Position numbers and translations under genes: made by a program. Below the pieces are notes generated by a model. The model had not been told where the DNA came from and made no database searches. It was given only the letters and a program-made list of their open reading frames with translations. From the NCBI RefSeq assembly GCF_043196875.1, contig NZ_JBEBMX010000001.1, positions 992,001-1,056,000 of the forward strand: DNA of 64,000 bases, written 5' to 3'. Position 1 is the stretch's first letter. Every line of letters starts with the position of its first letter. The stretch is from Saccharospirillum sp043196875 (GTDB lineage: Bacteria > Pseudomonadota > Gammaproteobacteria > Pseudomonadales > Natronospirillaceae). Below, piece after piece: positions 17,581-25,178 of this stretch.

Positions 17581-18071
17581 ATAAGATAGCCGGACATGCC
17601 AGCGAAAGGACAGTCAGCTTGCGCGAAGCGCAGCCGACCGATAAAACCGCCCTGCTTCAGTTGGAGCAGGCGTTGATAACGGCAGAGCGTCCTTTTAATG
17701 CGTCGTTAAAAGCCAATGGCGCTTATTATTACGACCTCGATTATCTGATCGACGATGCAGACACTTATCTGCTGGTGGGTGAAGTGTCGGACGAAATCAT
17801 TGCGTCCGGCTATGTGCAAATCAGACATTCGAAAGCGGCGCTCAATCATAACCGTCATGGTTATCTGGGTTTTATGTTTGTCGCCGAGACCTATCGCGGC
17901 CAGGGTTTGAATCAATTGATCATGCAGCGGCTGATCGACTGGGGAAAATCTCAGAGCGTCAGTAATTTTTACCTGGACGTTTATTCGCACAATGCGTCGG
18001 CCATTCGGGCATATAAAAAGCTGGGCTTTAGCCCGACTTTGATGGAAATGCAGTTGCGTCTGGAAGACTGA
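17577..18071 (+). CDS. GNAT family N-acetyltransferase
   Basis: A 164-residue GNAT protein with acetyl-CoA loop FVAETYRGQGLNQLIMQRL and the C-terminal HNASAIRAYKKLGFSP motif of single-domain acetyltransferases acting on small molecules or protein amines. The proposed start is TTG in the TTGA overlap with the carboxypeptidase stop codon; a later TTG at 17619 is an alternative. The substrate is not predictable. Confidence 0.85.
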   Translation: MNKIAGHASERTVSLREAQPTDKTALLQLEQALITAERPFNASLKANGAYYYDLDYLIDDADTYLLVGEVSDEIIASGYVQIRHSKAALNHNRHGYLGFMFVAETYRGQGLNQLIMQRLIDWGKSQSVSNFYLDVYSHNASAIRAYKKLGFSPTLMEMQLRLED

Positions 18072-18098
18072 GGTAAGTGGCTAAAGGAGGTCGCATTA

Positions 18099-18533
18099 AT
18101 GTCAGTGGTGATTCGTGAAGCCAGGCTTGCCGATGCCGAGCGACTCGCTGAGTTAATGCCACAACTGGGTTATGTCATAGCGCCAGCTAGGTTAGCCGAT
18201 AAAATTGCTGACTTTTCGAAAAGTCAGAGTGATGCCGTCTTTGTTGCCGAACTCGATGGCAACCTGGTCGGCTTTATTTCCTGCCATCTAACGCCACTGT
18301 TTCATCAAGCTGGTAACAGCGGTCGCATTACCAGCTTACTGGTTGAACAGAGCGTCAGAAACAAAGGCATTGGGCGGTTACTGGTTACTGAGGCTGAAGC
18401 TTTTTTCATTAGCCAGAAGTGTGTGAAATTCGAAGTGACCAGTGGCTTGCAGCGTTCTGAGACTCACCGCTTTTATCAAACTCTGGGCTACCAGGCGGAT
18501 AATTTTCGTTTTGCTAAATTTTATCGAGATTAA
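18099..18533 (+). CDS. GNAT family N-acetyltransferase
   Basis: A 144-residue single-domain acetyltransferase. It has the loop VEQSVRNKGIGRLLVTEAE and the end motif TSGLQRSETHRFYQTLGY. A strong Shine-Dalgarno (AAAGGAGG) precedes the ATG. It reads from the same direction as the preceding GNAT with 27 bases between them. By eye its codon use is more AT-rich than the flanking housekeeping genes. The substrate is unknown. Confidence 0.85.
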   Translation: MSVVIREARLADAERLAELMPQLGYVIAPARLADKIADFSKSQSDAVFVAELDGNLVGFISCHLTPLFHQAGNSGRITSLLVEQSVRNKGIGRLLVTEAEAFFISQKCVKFEVTSGLQRSETHRFYQTLGYQADNFRFAKFYRD

Positions 18534-18573
18534 ATCAGTTTTGATCCGGCACGAAGACTAGAGCGCGATTGCC

Positions 18574-19416
18574 ATGGCAGAACCCATTGATGCTTTACCT
18601 CTTGTACGAGTACCCGCTGATCTTGTCGCCGCGCAAGACAGTTGGCCGACGGTTTTGTTGCAGCCTTACCAGATGCATGAAAGCCGTCAGAAGAATGTGA
18701 TCCACCTCGATTATGTGCTGATCAATTTCCTGATCGAAGGCCATAAAACCGTGCTGCAACCGCATACTCAGTTCGAGGTGGCCGCCAATCAGCTGGTCAT
18801 GCTAAGCCCGGGTGCCATGCTGACGTCCGAGCTCGTTGCCGAAGCCGGACGTTTCCAGTCTTTGTTGTTGTATGTCGATCCCAAACTGATTGCCGAAGTT
18901 CAAACCCAGACTGTCAGTGCCGATGTTCAGTGTCATCATGCGCTGTTTGAAGTTGACGATTATTTAATGAACTTTCGTCAGTCTTTGCAGTTGTTGTGTC
19001 ATAAGGCCGATACGCCAGACAACAACTTGCTTGAGATCAAGGTCCGGGAGCTGTTGCTCTATTTAACAACCAAGCATGAGCAGACGATCAATCGTCTGGG
19101 TCTGGCCGGCGGCAAGGCTTCGATTTATCACCTGACACGGGTGGTTAATCAATACGCTTTGCAGCCAGTGAGCATCGAAGAGCTGGCCTTTTTGTGCCAT
19201 ATGAGTTTGTCAGGGTTTAAGCGTGCGTTTCAGGCACACTTCGGATTAAGCCCAGGCAAATGGTTGCTCGAACGCAGACTGCAGCAGGCGCAGCTATTAT
19301 TGAAATCCGGCACGCCGCCGTCGCAGGTGTTCCATCGTGTCGGCTACCAGGACCACTCCAGCTTCAGCCTGGCATTTCGTAAATACTACGGTTACCCACC
19401 CAGTCACCTTGGCTGA
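18574..19416 (+). CDS. AraC family transcriptional regulator
   Basis: A 280-residue regulator. The N-terminal cupin-like region (to about 170) shows the LSPGAMLTSEL segment seen in ExsA-like AraC proteins, and the C-terminal 100 residues carry two helix-turn-helix motifs (SIEELAFLCHMSLSGFKRAFQAHFG and the PPSQVFHRVGYQDHSSFSLAFRKYYG segment). It lies immediately upstream of a SnoaL-like and a VOC gene in the same orientation and may control them; this is inferred from position only. Confidence 0.9.
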   Translation: MAEPIDALPLVRVPADLVAAQDSWPTVLLQPYQMHESRQKNVIHLDYVLINFLIEGHKTVLQPHTQFEVAANQLVMLSPGAMLTSELVAEAGRFQSLLLYVDPKLIAEVQTQTVSADVQCHHALFEVDDYLMNFRQSLQLLCHKADTPDNNLLEIKVRELLLYLTTKHEQTINRLGLAGGKASIYHLTRVVNQYALQPVSIEELAFLCHMSLSGFKRAFQAHFGLSPGKWLLERRLQQAQLLLKSGTPPSQVFHRVGYQDHSSFSLAFRKYYGYPPSHLG

Positions 19417-19502
19417 ATGGCCACAGTTTTTGAACCAATTTACTAAGTCGACTGTTCAAACCTGAACGCATACTGGCCGCTCTTAACAACGAGGGCCAGA
19501 CC

Positions 19503-19928
19503 ATGTCACAGCAAGCAAAACAAGCCGTTATTCGTTTCAACCGCGAGGTGATTGAGCGCGGTAACAACGATAGCGACGCCTTTTTCGATCCTGACTTTAT
19601 CAATCATTCCGCGCCACCCGAGTCGGACAATGGCGCTGCCGGAGTCTTGTTCGTTTTCAACGAATTGCTGCGTCCGGCCATACCGGATTTAAGGGTGGAC
19701 ATCGTGCATCAGACCGCCGAAAACGATCTGGTATCGACCTTTAAGCGTTTTGTAGGCACGCACCAAGGCGAGTTGTTTGGTGTTCAACCCAGCCATGGCG
19801 TTATTGAGATTGAAGTCATGGATGTGGTGCGCATCCGCGACGGTCGTTATCTGGAGCACTGGGGGCTGACCAACCTGCCCGATGTCTTGCGGTCGTTAAC
19901 GGCAAAAGGCGACAGCAACCATGATTAA
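19503..19928 (+). CDS. SnoaL-like (NTF2 fold) ester cyclase family protein
   Basis: A 141-residue protein of the SnoaL/NTF2-like fold, with the typical start AVIRFNREVIERGN, the FFDPDFINHSAPPES loop, ending in VVRIRDGRYLEHWGLTNLP. Relatives include polyketide ester cyclases and many uncharacterised small enzymes or ligand binders, so no reaction is assigned. It overlaps the next gene by 8 bases. Confidence 0.85.
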   Translation: MSQQAKQAVIRFNREVIERGNNDSDAFFDPDFINHSAPPESDNGAAGVLFVFNELLRPAIPDLRVDIVHQTAENDLVSTFKRFVGTHQGELFGVQPSHGVIEIEVMDVVRIRDGRYLEHWGLTNLPDVLRSLTAKGDSNHD

Positions 19929-20307
19929 TCACCTCACTGTCGGTGCGCTGGATGTTGCTGCATCAAAAGATTTTTACGATGCGACGCTGGCAGCGCTGGG
20001 TTACCAAAGTGCCAAGATGGACGACCATGGTCGCTGCTTTTATCGTAGCGATAGCGCTTCCTTAATAGTGGCGGAGCCGATCAATGGCGAGCCTGCCAGT
20101 CAGGGTAATGGCATCACCATCGCCTTTAAAGCGCCCAATGCGGAAGCCGTGGACGCATGGCATCGGCTGGGTTTACAGCACGGAGGGGCGCACTGTGAAG
20201 ATCCGCCGGGCATTCGCGAGAGGTCCGGCTTGAGAGTTTACGCCGCCTATTTACGCGACCCGGCCGGAAACAAAGTCTGTGCGACCTATCGTCTAAGCAA
20301 CAGCTGA
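19921..20307 (+). CDS. VOC family protein (glyoxalase/dioxygenase superfamily)
   Basis: A 128-residue vicinal-oxygen-chelate protein: opening MINHLTVGALDVAASKDFYDA with the first metal-ligand histidine (His4), and closing YAAYLRDPAGNKVCATY with the usual DPxGN turn. Single-domain members of this type are often of unknown function. It overlaps the SnoaL-like gene by 8 bases, so the two are coexpressed. Confidence 0.88.
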   Translation: MINHLTVGALDVAASKDFYDATLAALGYQSAKMDDHGRCFYRSDSASLIVAEPINGEPASQGNGITIAFKAPNAEAVDAWHRLGLQHGGAHCEDPPGIRERSGLRVYAAYLRDPAGNKVCATYRLSNS

Positions 20308-20338
20308 TACTGGCGGGGCCACTCAAGGGAAATAACCG

Positions 20339-20809
20339 ATGCTCATACAATATCGAGAAACTCAGAGTACCGATGTGGACCCGCTCTTTATCGTTCGTAC
20401 TCAGACCGGCGATAATCCTATGTCCACCGAGCGCTTGGCGCAGTTGGGCATTACCCCGGCATCGATACGTCAGGGCTTTGATGATGGATATTTGTGCGGT
20501 TGGGTCGCTATGGTCGATGAAACCATCGTTGGGTTCTGCAACGGTGAGCTGAATACCGGAGAAGTTCTGGTACTGGCGTTGCTACCCGACTTCGAAGGCC
20601 AGGGAATTGGCCGACAGTTGTTGGGGCTGGTTGTTGAAGCGCTTAGGCGGCAGGGTCACAAAGCAATCTGGTTGGCCGCAGACAGCAACCCCAGTGTTCG
20701 CGCCCATGGCTTTTATCGTAAGTTGGGCTGGGTGCCCAGCGGAGAGCGTTTGGAGAATGGTGATGAGGTGCTGGTGCTGCAACCATCGCCTGGCTCGGCT
20801 GTTCTATGA
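20339..20809 (+). CDS. GNAT family N-acetyltransferase
   Basis: A 156-residue acetyltransferase with the acetyl-CoA loop LLPDFEGQGIGRQLLGLVV and the end motif NPSVRAHGFYRKLGWVPSG. An AAGGGAA Shine-Dalgarno precedes the ATG at 20339. It is the third GNAT gene of a 3-kb run of small genes. Confidence 0.87.
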   Translation: MLIQYRETQSTDVDPLFIVRTQTGDNPMSTERLAQLGITPASIRQGFDDGYLCGWVAMVDETIVGFCNGELNTGEVLVLALLPDFEGQGIGRQLLGLVVEALRRQGHKAIWLAADSNPSVRAHGFYRKLGWVPSGERLENGDEVLVLQPSPGSAVL

Positions 20810-20810
20810 T

Positions 20811-20838
20811 TCACTGAAAGTGATACTATAGTGTCACT
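20811..20838 (+). promoter_or_regulatory. Operator/promoter of the toxin-antitoxin operon
   Basis: The 20-base segment 20819-20838 (AGTGATACTATAGTGTCACT) is a near-perfect palindrome with 18 of 20 positions symmetric, and it contains a -10-like TATAGT. A further half-site TCACT lies at 20811-20815. This fits autoregulation by an antitoxin or toxin-antitoxin complex binding over the promoter. Confidence 0.6.
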
Positions 20839-20861
20839 AAGTAGCCGCTCGGTAGGAAGCC

Positions 20862-21119
20862 ATGAAAGTCGAACTGGTCACCAATCTCAAGCGCCAGGCC
20901 ACCAAGATACTGGCGGATCTTCATGCCTCGAAAGAGCCGGTGTTGATTACCGAACACGGCCAGCCGTCGGCCTATCTGGTTGACGTTCAGGATTACGAAA
21001 TGATGCAGCGTCGTCTGACGCTTCTGGATGGGTTGTCCCGTGGTGAACGTGCGCTTATGGAAGGCCGCACGCTGAGTCATACTGAAGCCAGGGAGAAAAT
21101 GGCGAAATGGTTGAAATAG
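20862..21119 (+). CDS. Phd/YefM family antitoxin
   Basis: An 85-residue protein with the Phd/YefM start MKVELVTNLKRQATKIL, the EPVLITEHGQPSAYLVDVQDYE core that forms the DNA-binding dimer, and a basic C-terminal helix expected to wrap the toxin. It overlaps the toxin gene by 13 bases. A palindromic operator lies upstream. Confidence 0.9.
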   Translation: MKVELVTNLKRQATKILADLHASKEPVLITEHGQPSAYLVDVQDYEMMQRRLTLLDGLSRGERALMEGRTLSHTEAREKMAKWLK

Positions 21120-21406
21120 TCTGGACGGAACCAGCGCTGCAACAACTGGATGACATCGCCGAGTACATTGCTTTGGATAAACCCCAGGCGGCCAATCAAT
21201 TGGTTGCGCAGGTTTTTCAGGAAGTGGAACGCCTGGCTCGGTTTCCTGATTCCGGCCGAATGCCACCGGAATTGCCCGCTTCAGTCTATCGGGAAGTTGT
21301 GGTGCCGCCTTGTCGGGTTTTCTACCGCTATGAAGCTGCCGAAGTTGTTATTCTACTGGTGATGAGAGAAGAACAATTACTGCGTCGTTTTATGCTCGAA
21401 GAATAA
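21107..21406 (+). CDS. RelE/ParE family toxin
   Basis: A 99-residue protein: WTEPALQQLDDIAEYIALDKPQAANQLV, then RLARFPDSGRMPPE, then CRVFYRYEAAEVVILLVMREEQLL, the standard layout of the RelE/ParE superfamily. The DIAEYIA helix and the SGR turn are closer to ParE (gyrase-type) than to RelE ribosome-dependent nucleases, but the target cannot be fixed from sequence. It is coexpressed with the Phd/YefM antitoxin. Confidence 0.9.
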   Translation: MVEIVWTEPALQQLDDIAEYIALDKPQAANQLVAQVFQEVERLARFPDSGRMPPELPASVYREVVVPPCRVFYRYEAAEVVILLVMREEQLLRRFMLEE

Positions 21407-21418
21407 CGGCGTGCAATA

Positions 21419-21637
21419 TTATTGGTCGGCTAACACCATCGTCTTAATCTTTACTGCTTTCTCAAAATGATCCAGTTGGTGCGTTTTAATCCACCAGGTG
21501 GCCGCTTCCATCAGTAAGTCGGGGTCGTCATTTTTATTAGCGAAAAATGCATAAAACGACAGGCCGACGTTATCGCCTTTGGTGGCGATTTTCTGGTCAC
21601 AAACCTGGATGATTCTTTCGCGAAGGGAAGCGCGCAT
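21419..21637 (-). CDS. Small conserved protein, DUF6500-like
   Basis: A 72-residue soluble protein (RASLRERIIQVCDQKIA, NVGLSFYAFFANKNDDPDLLMEAATWWIKTHQLDHFEKAVKI). I recall near-identical short proteins annotated as DUF6500; no function is known. It has an ATG start and sits alone on the minus strand between the toxin-antitoxin pair and uvrD. Confidence 0.65.
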   Translation of the reverse strand: MRASLRERIIQVCDQKIATKGDNVGLSFYAFFANKNDDPDLLMEAATWWIKTHQLDHFEKAVKIKTMVLADQ

Positions 21638-21666
21638 TCAGTTTCTTTTAACCGTTAAAAACGTCA

Positions 21667-23835
21667 TCAAATCACTTCCAACTTCGCATACTGCATCATC
21701 AACCAACGCTCACTGCCGTCATCGAATGCGACTTGCACGCGCGCTTGTGCACCACCGCCTTCGGCATTGATCAAGGTGCCTTCACCAAACATCGGATGCA
21801 GTACGCGCTGGCCTAAACTGAAGCCACCGGCTTCCATCGCCATATCTTCCTGCAAGCCGAAACTGACCGGGCGCGACACCGACGAGCGCAGCCGCACTTC
21901 GTTCATCAGTTCGGCGGGAATTTCTTTGATAAAACGCGACACCGAATTGAATTGTTCGGAGCCGTATAAACGTCGGCTTTCGGCGTAGGTCAGCGTCAGG
22001 TTTTTGCGTGCGCGGGTGATGCCGACATAAGCCAGACGGCGTTCTTCCTGCAAGCCGCTGGCGTCGTCCATCGACATCTTGTGCGGGAACAAACCTTCTT
22101 CCATACCGACCAGAAAGACCTGCTCGAATTCCAGGCCTTTGGCCGAGTGCAGCGTCATTAAGTTTACGCTGTCTTCAAATTCGTCGGCCTGGCGGTCGCC
22201 GGCATCGAGGGAGGCTTCGCCGAGGAATTGCGCCAGTAACTGTATCGGCGTTTCGGCCTCGTCGTCGCCGGCAAAACTCTGGGCGGCTGTGACCAGTTCC
22301 TGGAGGTTTTCGATGCGGGCGCGGGCTTTTTCGCCTTTCTCTTTTTGTTCGTAGTGTTCGATCAATCCGGAGGCGTCGTTGATTTTTTCGACCATCTTGC
22401 CCAGTTCTTCCTGCTCGCTGACCAGGGCTTCGAGGTCGGCGATCAACAGCATGAAGTCGGCCAGGGCATTGGCGGCACGCGCAGGAATGGCTTTATTTTC
22501 GACGGCGTTGGCGCTGGCTTCCCACAGCGAGCAGCCCTGATCGCGGGCGATGGTGCGAATGGCTTCCACCGTTTTGCCGCCAATGCCGCGCGTCGGTACG
22601 TTGTTGACGCGTTCGAAGGCAGCGTCGTCCTGACGATTCAACACCAGTCGCAGGTAGGCCACGCTGTTGCGAATTTCCTGGCGTTCGTAGAAACGCTGGC
22701 CGCCGTAAATGCGGTAGGGAATCTGGCTATGGATCAGCGCTTCTTCCAGCACCCGGCTCTGGGCGTTGGAGCGATACAGCATGGCGATGTCATTGGCGTT
22801 GGTGCCGCCGTCGATCAGCCGGCTGATTTCATCGGCCACATAGCGCGCTTCATCCTGTTCGTTGAAGGCGGCGTAGAGACGAATCGGGTCGCCCTTGTCG
22901 CCTTCGGTCCAGAGGTTTTTGCCCAGTCGCGCCGGGTTGCGGGCAATGACCGCGTTGGCAGCGTCGAGGATGGTTGAGGTGGAGCGGTAGTTTTGTTCCA
23001 GACGCACGATGTGGGTGCCGGGGAAGTCGTGTTCGAAGGTCTGGATGGTTTCGACCTTGGCGCCACGCCAGCCGTAAATGGATTGGTCGTCGTCGCCGAC
23101 GATGGTCAGGCTCAGGCGGTCGCCGGCAAGCACGCGCAGCCAGGCATATTGAATGGTGTTGATGTCCTGAAATTCGTCCACCAGCAGGTGGGTGAAGCGT
23201 TGCTGGTAGTGCGCCAGGATGTGCGGTTGGTTCAGCCACAACTCGTGGGCGCGCAGCAACAGTTCACCGAAATCGACCAGGCCGGAGCGTTCGCACACAT
23301 CTTCGTAGGCGCGGTAGATTTCCACCAGGGCTTCACCAAACCAGTCGCCATTGCTGAAGGAAGCCGCCGCACGAATACCTTCATCTTTCTGACGGTTGAT
23401 ATAACCCTGAGCCTGTTTGGGCGGCACCCGGTCGTCGGGAATGCCGCGCTCAGTCATCACCCGCTTGACCAGCCGCAGTTGGTCGTCGCTGTCCATGACC
23501 TGGAAGTTTTCCGGCAGGCCGGCATCGACGGTGTGAGCTTTGAGCAGCCGATGCGCCAGGCCATGGAAAGTGCCCAGCCACAAGCCGGTACTGGGTGATT
23601 CGAGCAGTTCCTCCACCCGGCCGCGCATCTCGCGTGCCGCCTTGTTGGTGAAGGTGACCGAGAGTACCGAATAGGGCGAAGCGAGCCCGGCGGCAATCAG
23701 CCAGGCGATGCGATGCGTCAGCACTCGGGTTTTGCCACTGCCGGCGCCAGCGAGCACCAATAAATGCTGGGCGTCGCTTTCCACGGCCTGGCGTTGTTCG
23801 GGGTTCAGTTGGTCGAGCAGGGCGTTGAGGTCCAT
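21667..23835 (-). CDS. uvrD: DNA helicase II UvrD
   Basis: Superfamily 1A 3'-5' helicase for nucleotide excision and mismatch repair, 722 residues, near the E. coli length (720). Motif I GAGSGKTRVLTHR, motif II LLVDEFQD, motif III GDDDQSIYGWRGA, motif IV LEQNYRST, motif V LMTLHSAKGLEF and motif VI VGITRARKNL are all intact. The C-terminus (MFGEGTLINAEGGG...) is the tudor-like RNA polymerase-binding region. I start at the ATG at 23835, which aligns with the usual UvrD N-terminus; the ATG at 23841 or TTG at 23844 are possible. No clear Shine-Dalgarno is seen. Confidence 0.96.
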   Translation of the reverse strand: MDLNALLDQLNPEQRQAVESDAQHLLVLAGAGSGKTRVLTHRIAWLIAAGLASPYSVLSVTFTNKAAREMRGRVEELLESPSTGLWLGTFHGLAHRLLKAHTVDAGLPENFQVMDSDDQLRLVKRVMTERGIPDDRVPPKQAQGYINRQKDEGIRAAASFSNGDWFGEALVEIYRAYEDVCERSGLVDFGELLLRAHELWLNQPHILAHYQQRFTHLLVDEFQDINTIQYAWLRVLAGDRLSLTIVGDDDQSIYGWRGAKVETIQTFEHDFPGTHIVRLEQNYRSTSTILDAANAVIARNPARLGKNLWTEGDKGDPIRLYAAFNEQDEARYVADEISRLIDGGTNANDIAMLYRSNAQSRVLEEALIHSQIPYRIYGGQRFYERQEIRNSVAYLRLVLNRQDDAAFERVNNVPTRGIGGKTVEAIRTIARDQGCSLWEASANAVENKAIPARAANALADFMLLIADLEALVSEQEELGKMVEKINDASGLIEHYEQKEKGEKARARIENLQELVTAAQSFAGDDEAETPIQLLAQFLGEASLDAGDRQADEFEDSVNLMTLHSAKGLEFEQVFLVGMEEGLFPHKMSMDDASGLQEERRLAYVGITRARKNLTLTYAESRRLYGSEQFNSVSRFIKEIPAELMNEVRLRSSVSRPVSFGLQEDMAMEAGGFSLGQRVLHPMFGEGTLINAEGGGAQARVQVAFDDGSERWLMMQYAKLEVI

Positions 23836-23928
23836 CGGCATCAATAGCTGTACAAAAAAACAGGGAATGGAGTGTACCAGAAGGAAGGCCGGGCTGGGGA
23901 TGGCAGATTGACGACTGCCGGGTCGCCG

Positions 23929-24489
23929 TTATTCCTTGGCGTCTTGGCTGCCTTCGGGGTCGCCGTTGGTCAGCAGGGCGACCTGGATAATGGGCAGCAG
24001 GTCGGCTTCGTCGAGGTTGTCGATATTGATCGAGCCGGCCATCTTCAGCACGCCCAGCAAGCGCAGCGTTGCCGTTAAAATGGCCTGGCGTTCGTCGGGG
24101 GTTTTGCCCAGATCGTGCAGCGGGGTCACCATCTTGGCGTAAATCTCAACGGGCAGATGATCGATGGTGTCAGCGACGCTGAGTGTATAGGCACTCGCTG
24201 TCTCGGCGACTGTCGACCAGCCAGCCGGGCTGTCCATCCGCCCTTCTCCGGCGGCCAGCCAACCGACTGACAGCTGAGCCGCTTTGGCCAGTTGGCACAG
24301 ATGTCGGAGCGTTGGCTCGGACTGACCAGAGCGCCACTTGCGTAATACCGAGGTCGAGACGCCCGCCTGCTTCGCCATGGAAGTGGCGCCGCCGGCACGT
24401 TGTATCGCCACATTCAGACGCTGCATAAAGTCATCTGAGCTTCGATCAGTTGCCCTGTCAGCTTGATCTTGTGCCATTGAATGTGCCAT
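23929..24489 (-). CDS. XRE-type phage-repressor-like regulator
   Basis: A 186-residue regulator. An N-terminal helix-turn-helix (residues about 22-70: GGATSMAKQAGVSTSVLRKWRSGQSEPT) is followed by a helical C-terminal half without the S24 peptidase motifs of LexA/CI-like repressors. It is divergent from a Ner-like gene across a 155-base region that holds a perfect inverted repeat, the geometry of a Mu-type repressor/ner switch. No other phage gene is nearby. The ATG at 24489 is assumed; Met5 is an alternative. Confidence 0.8.
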   Translation of the reverse strand: MAHSMAQDQADRATDRSSDDFMQRLNVAIQRAGGATSMAKQAGVSTSVLRKWRSGQSEPTLRHLCQLAKAAQLSVGWLAAGEGRMDSPAGWSTVAETASAYTLSVADTIDHLPVEIYAKMVTPLHDLGKTPDERQAILTATLRLLGVLKMAGSINIDNLDEADLLPIIQVALLTNGDPEGSQDAKE

Positions 24490-24514
24490 TTTTTAGTGTA
24501 ATCCATTGATTTAA

Positions 24515-24572
24515 TTGAATTTTTAACAGATCGTCATATTTATGGCGCTTATATGCGGAAAAACGCCATAAA
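24515..24572 (+). promoter_or_regulatory. Putative operator and promoter between repressor and ner-like genes
   Basis: TTTATGGCG at 24539-24547 and CGCCATAAA at 24564-24572 form a perfect 9-base inverted repeat with a 16-base gap. A promoter-like pair TTGAAT (24515-24520) and TATTTA (24537-24542, 16-base spacing) reads towards the ner-like gene, with its -10 overlapping the left arm. Binding of either divergent regulator here would shut the promoter. The functional reading is inference. Confidence 0.5.
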
Positions 24573-24644
24573 AGTTGAATGTCGACCCAAACGTGTGCAC
24601 TATGCGGTTATATCGCAACAAACATGGCGCACTGCTTTTGTTTT

Positions 24645-24926
24645 ATGACTACACAAAATGACGCTAAAAAAACCAGCCCTGAAGACTGGCATCGTGCCGA
24701 CATCGTAGCCGCGGTGCGCAAGGCCGGTTGGAGCCTGCGTCGGTTGGCAGTGCACCATGGTTATGCTTCGCCCAGTACACTGACCAATGCCCTGGCCAGG
24801 CCCTGGCCCAAGGGGGAACGCATCATCGCTGACGCCATAGGTGTGGCGCCGCAGGTGATCTGGCCCAGCCGCTATGCCGACAAGAATACCACTGGCAACG
24901 CCAAGCGCCGAGACCAGGTCGCATAA
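24645..24926 (+). CDS. Ner/Nlp (SfsB) family DNA-binding protein
   Basis: A 93-residue winged helix-turn-helix protein. The stretch DWHRADIVAAVRKAGWSLRRLAV, then GYASPSTLTNALARPWPKGERIIADAIG, then VIWPSRY, matches the Ner repressor of phage Mu and the bacterial Nlp/SfsB proteins. I place the start at the ATG at 24645, which aligns with Mu Ner; in-frame ATGs at 24624 and 24579 would add a Cys-rich extension. No Shine-Dalgarno is obvious at any of them. It is divergent from the XRE repressor and upstream of a GGDEF-EAL gene. Confidence 0.85.
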   Translation: MTTQNDAKKTSPEDWHRADIVAAVRKAGWSLRRLAVHHGYASPSTLTNALARPWPKGERIIADAIGVAPQVIWPSRYADKNTTGNAKRRDQVA

Positions 24927-25178
24927 TGTGAGCCTGATGGCGTCTGTTTGTCAGCCTCACTGATCTTGCCAGGCGATTAATCGGCTCATAGCAGTACCGG
25001 CATTGAGCAGCAACAAGCCTTCGCCCAAACAGCAGGCTCTGGAGTAATGATGCGCTGGTTCCCGCCTGTCCCAAGCCGACGACCGTTATCGGTATTGGCC
25101 GGTAAAGCGCCAAAATTGAACTATACTGATGCAAGTTACTCTCATCTCGGTGCTACGCCGAGCCATGGCGATCTGCTG

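Noticed and set aside
25102..25128. TAAA with 15-base spacing upstream of the GGDEF-EAL gene as a sigma-28 promoter
   Set aside because: The -10 half (TATACTGA) matches only two of eight positions of GCCGATAA.
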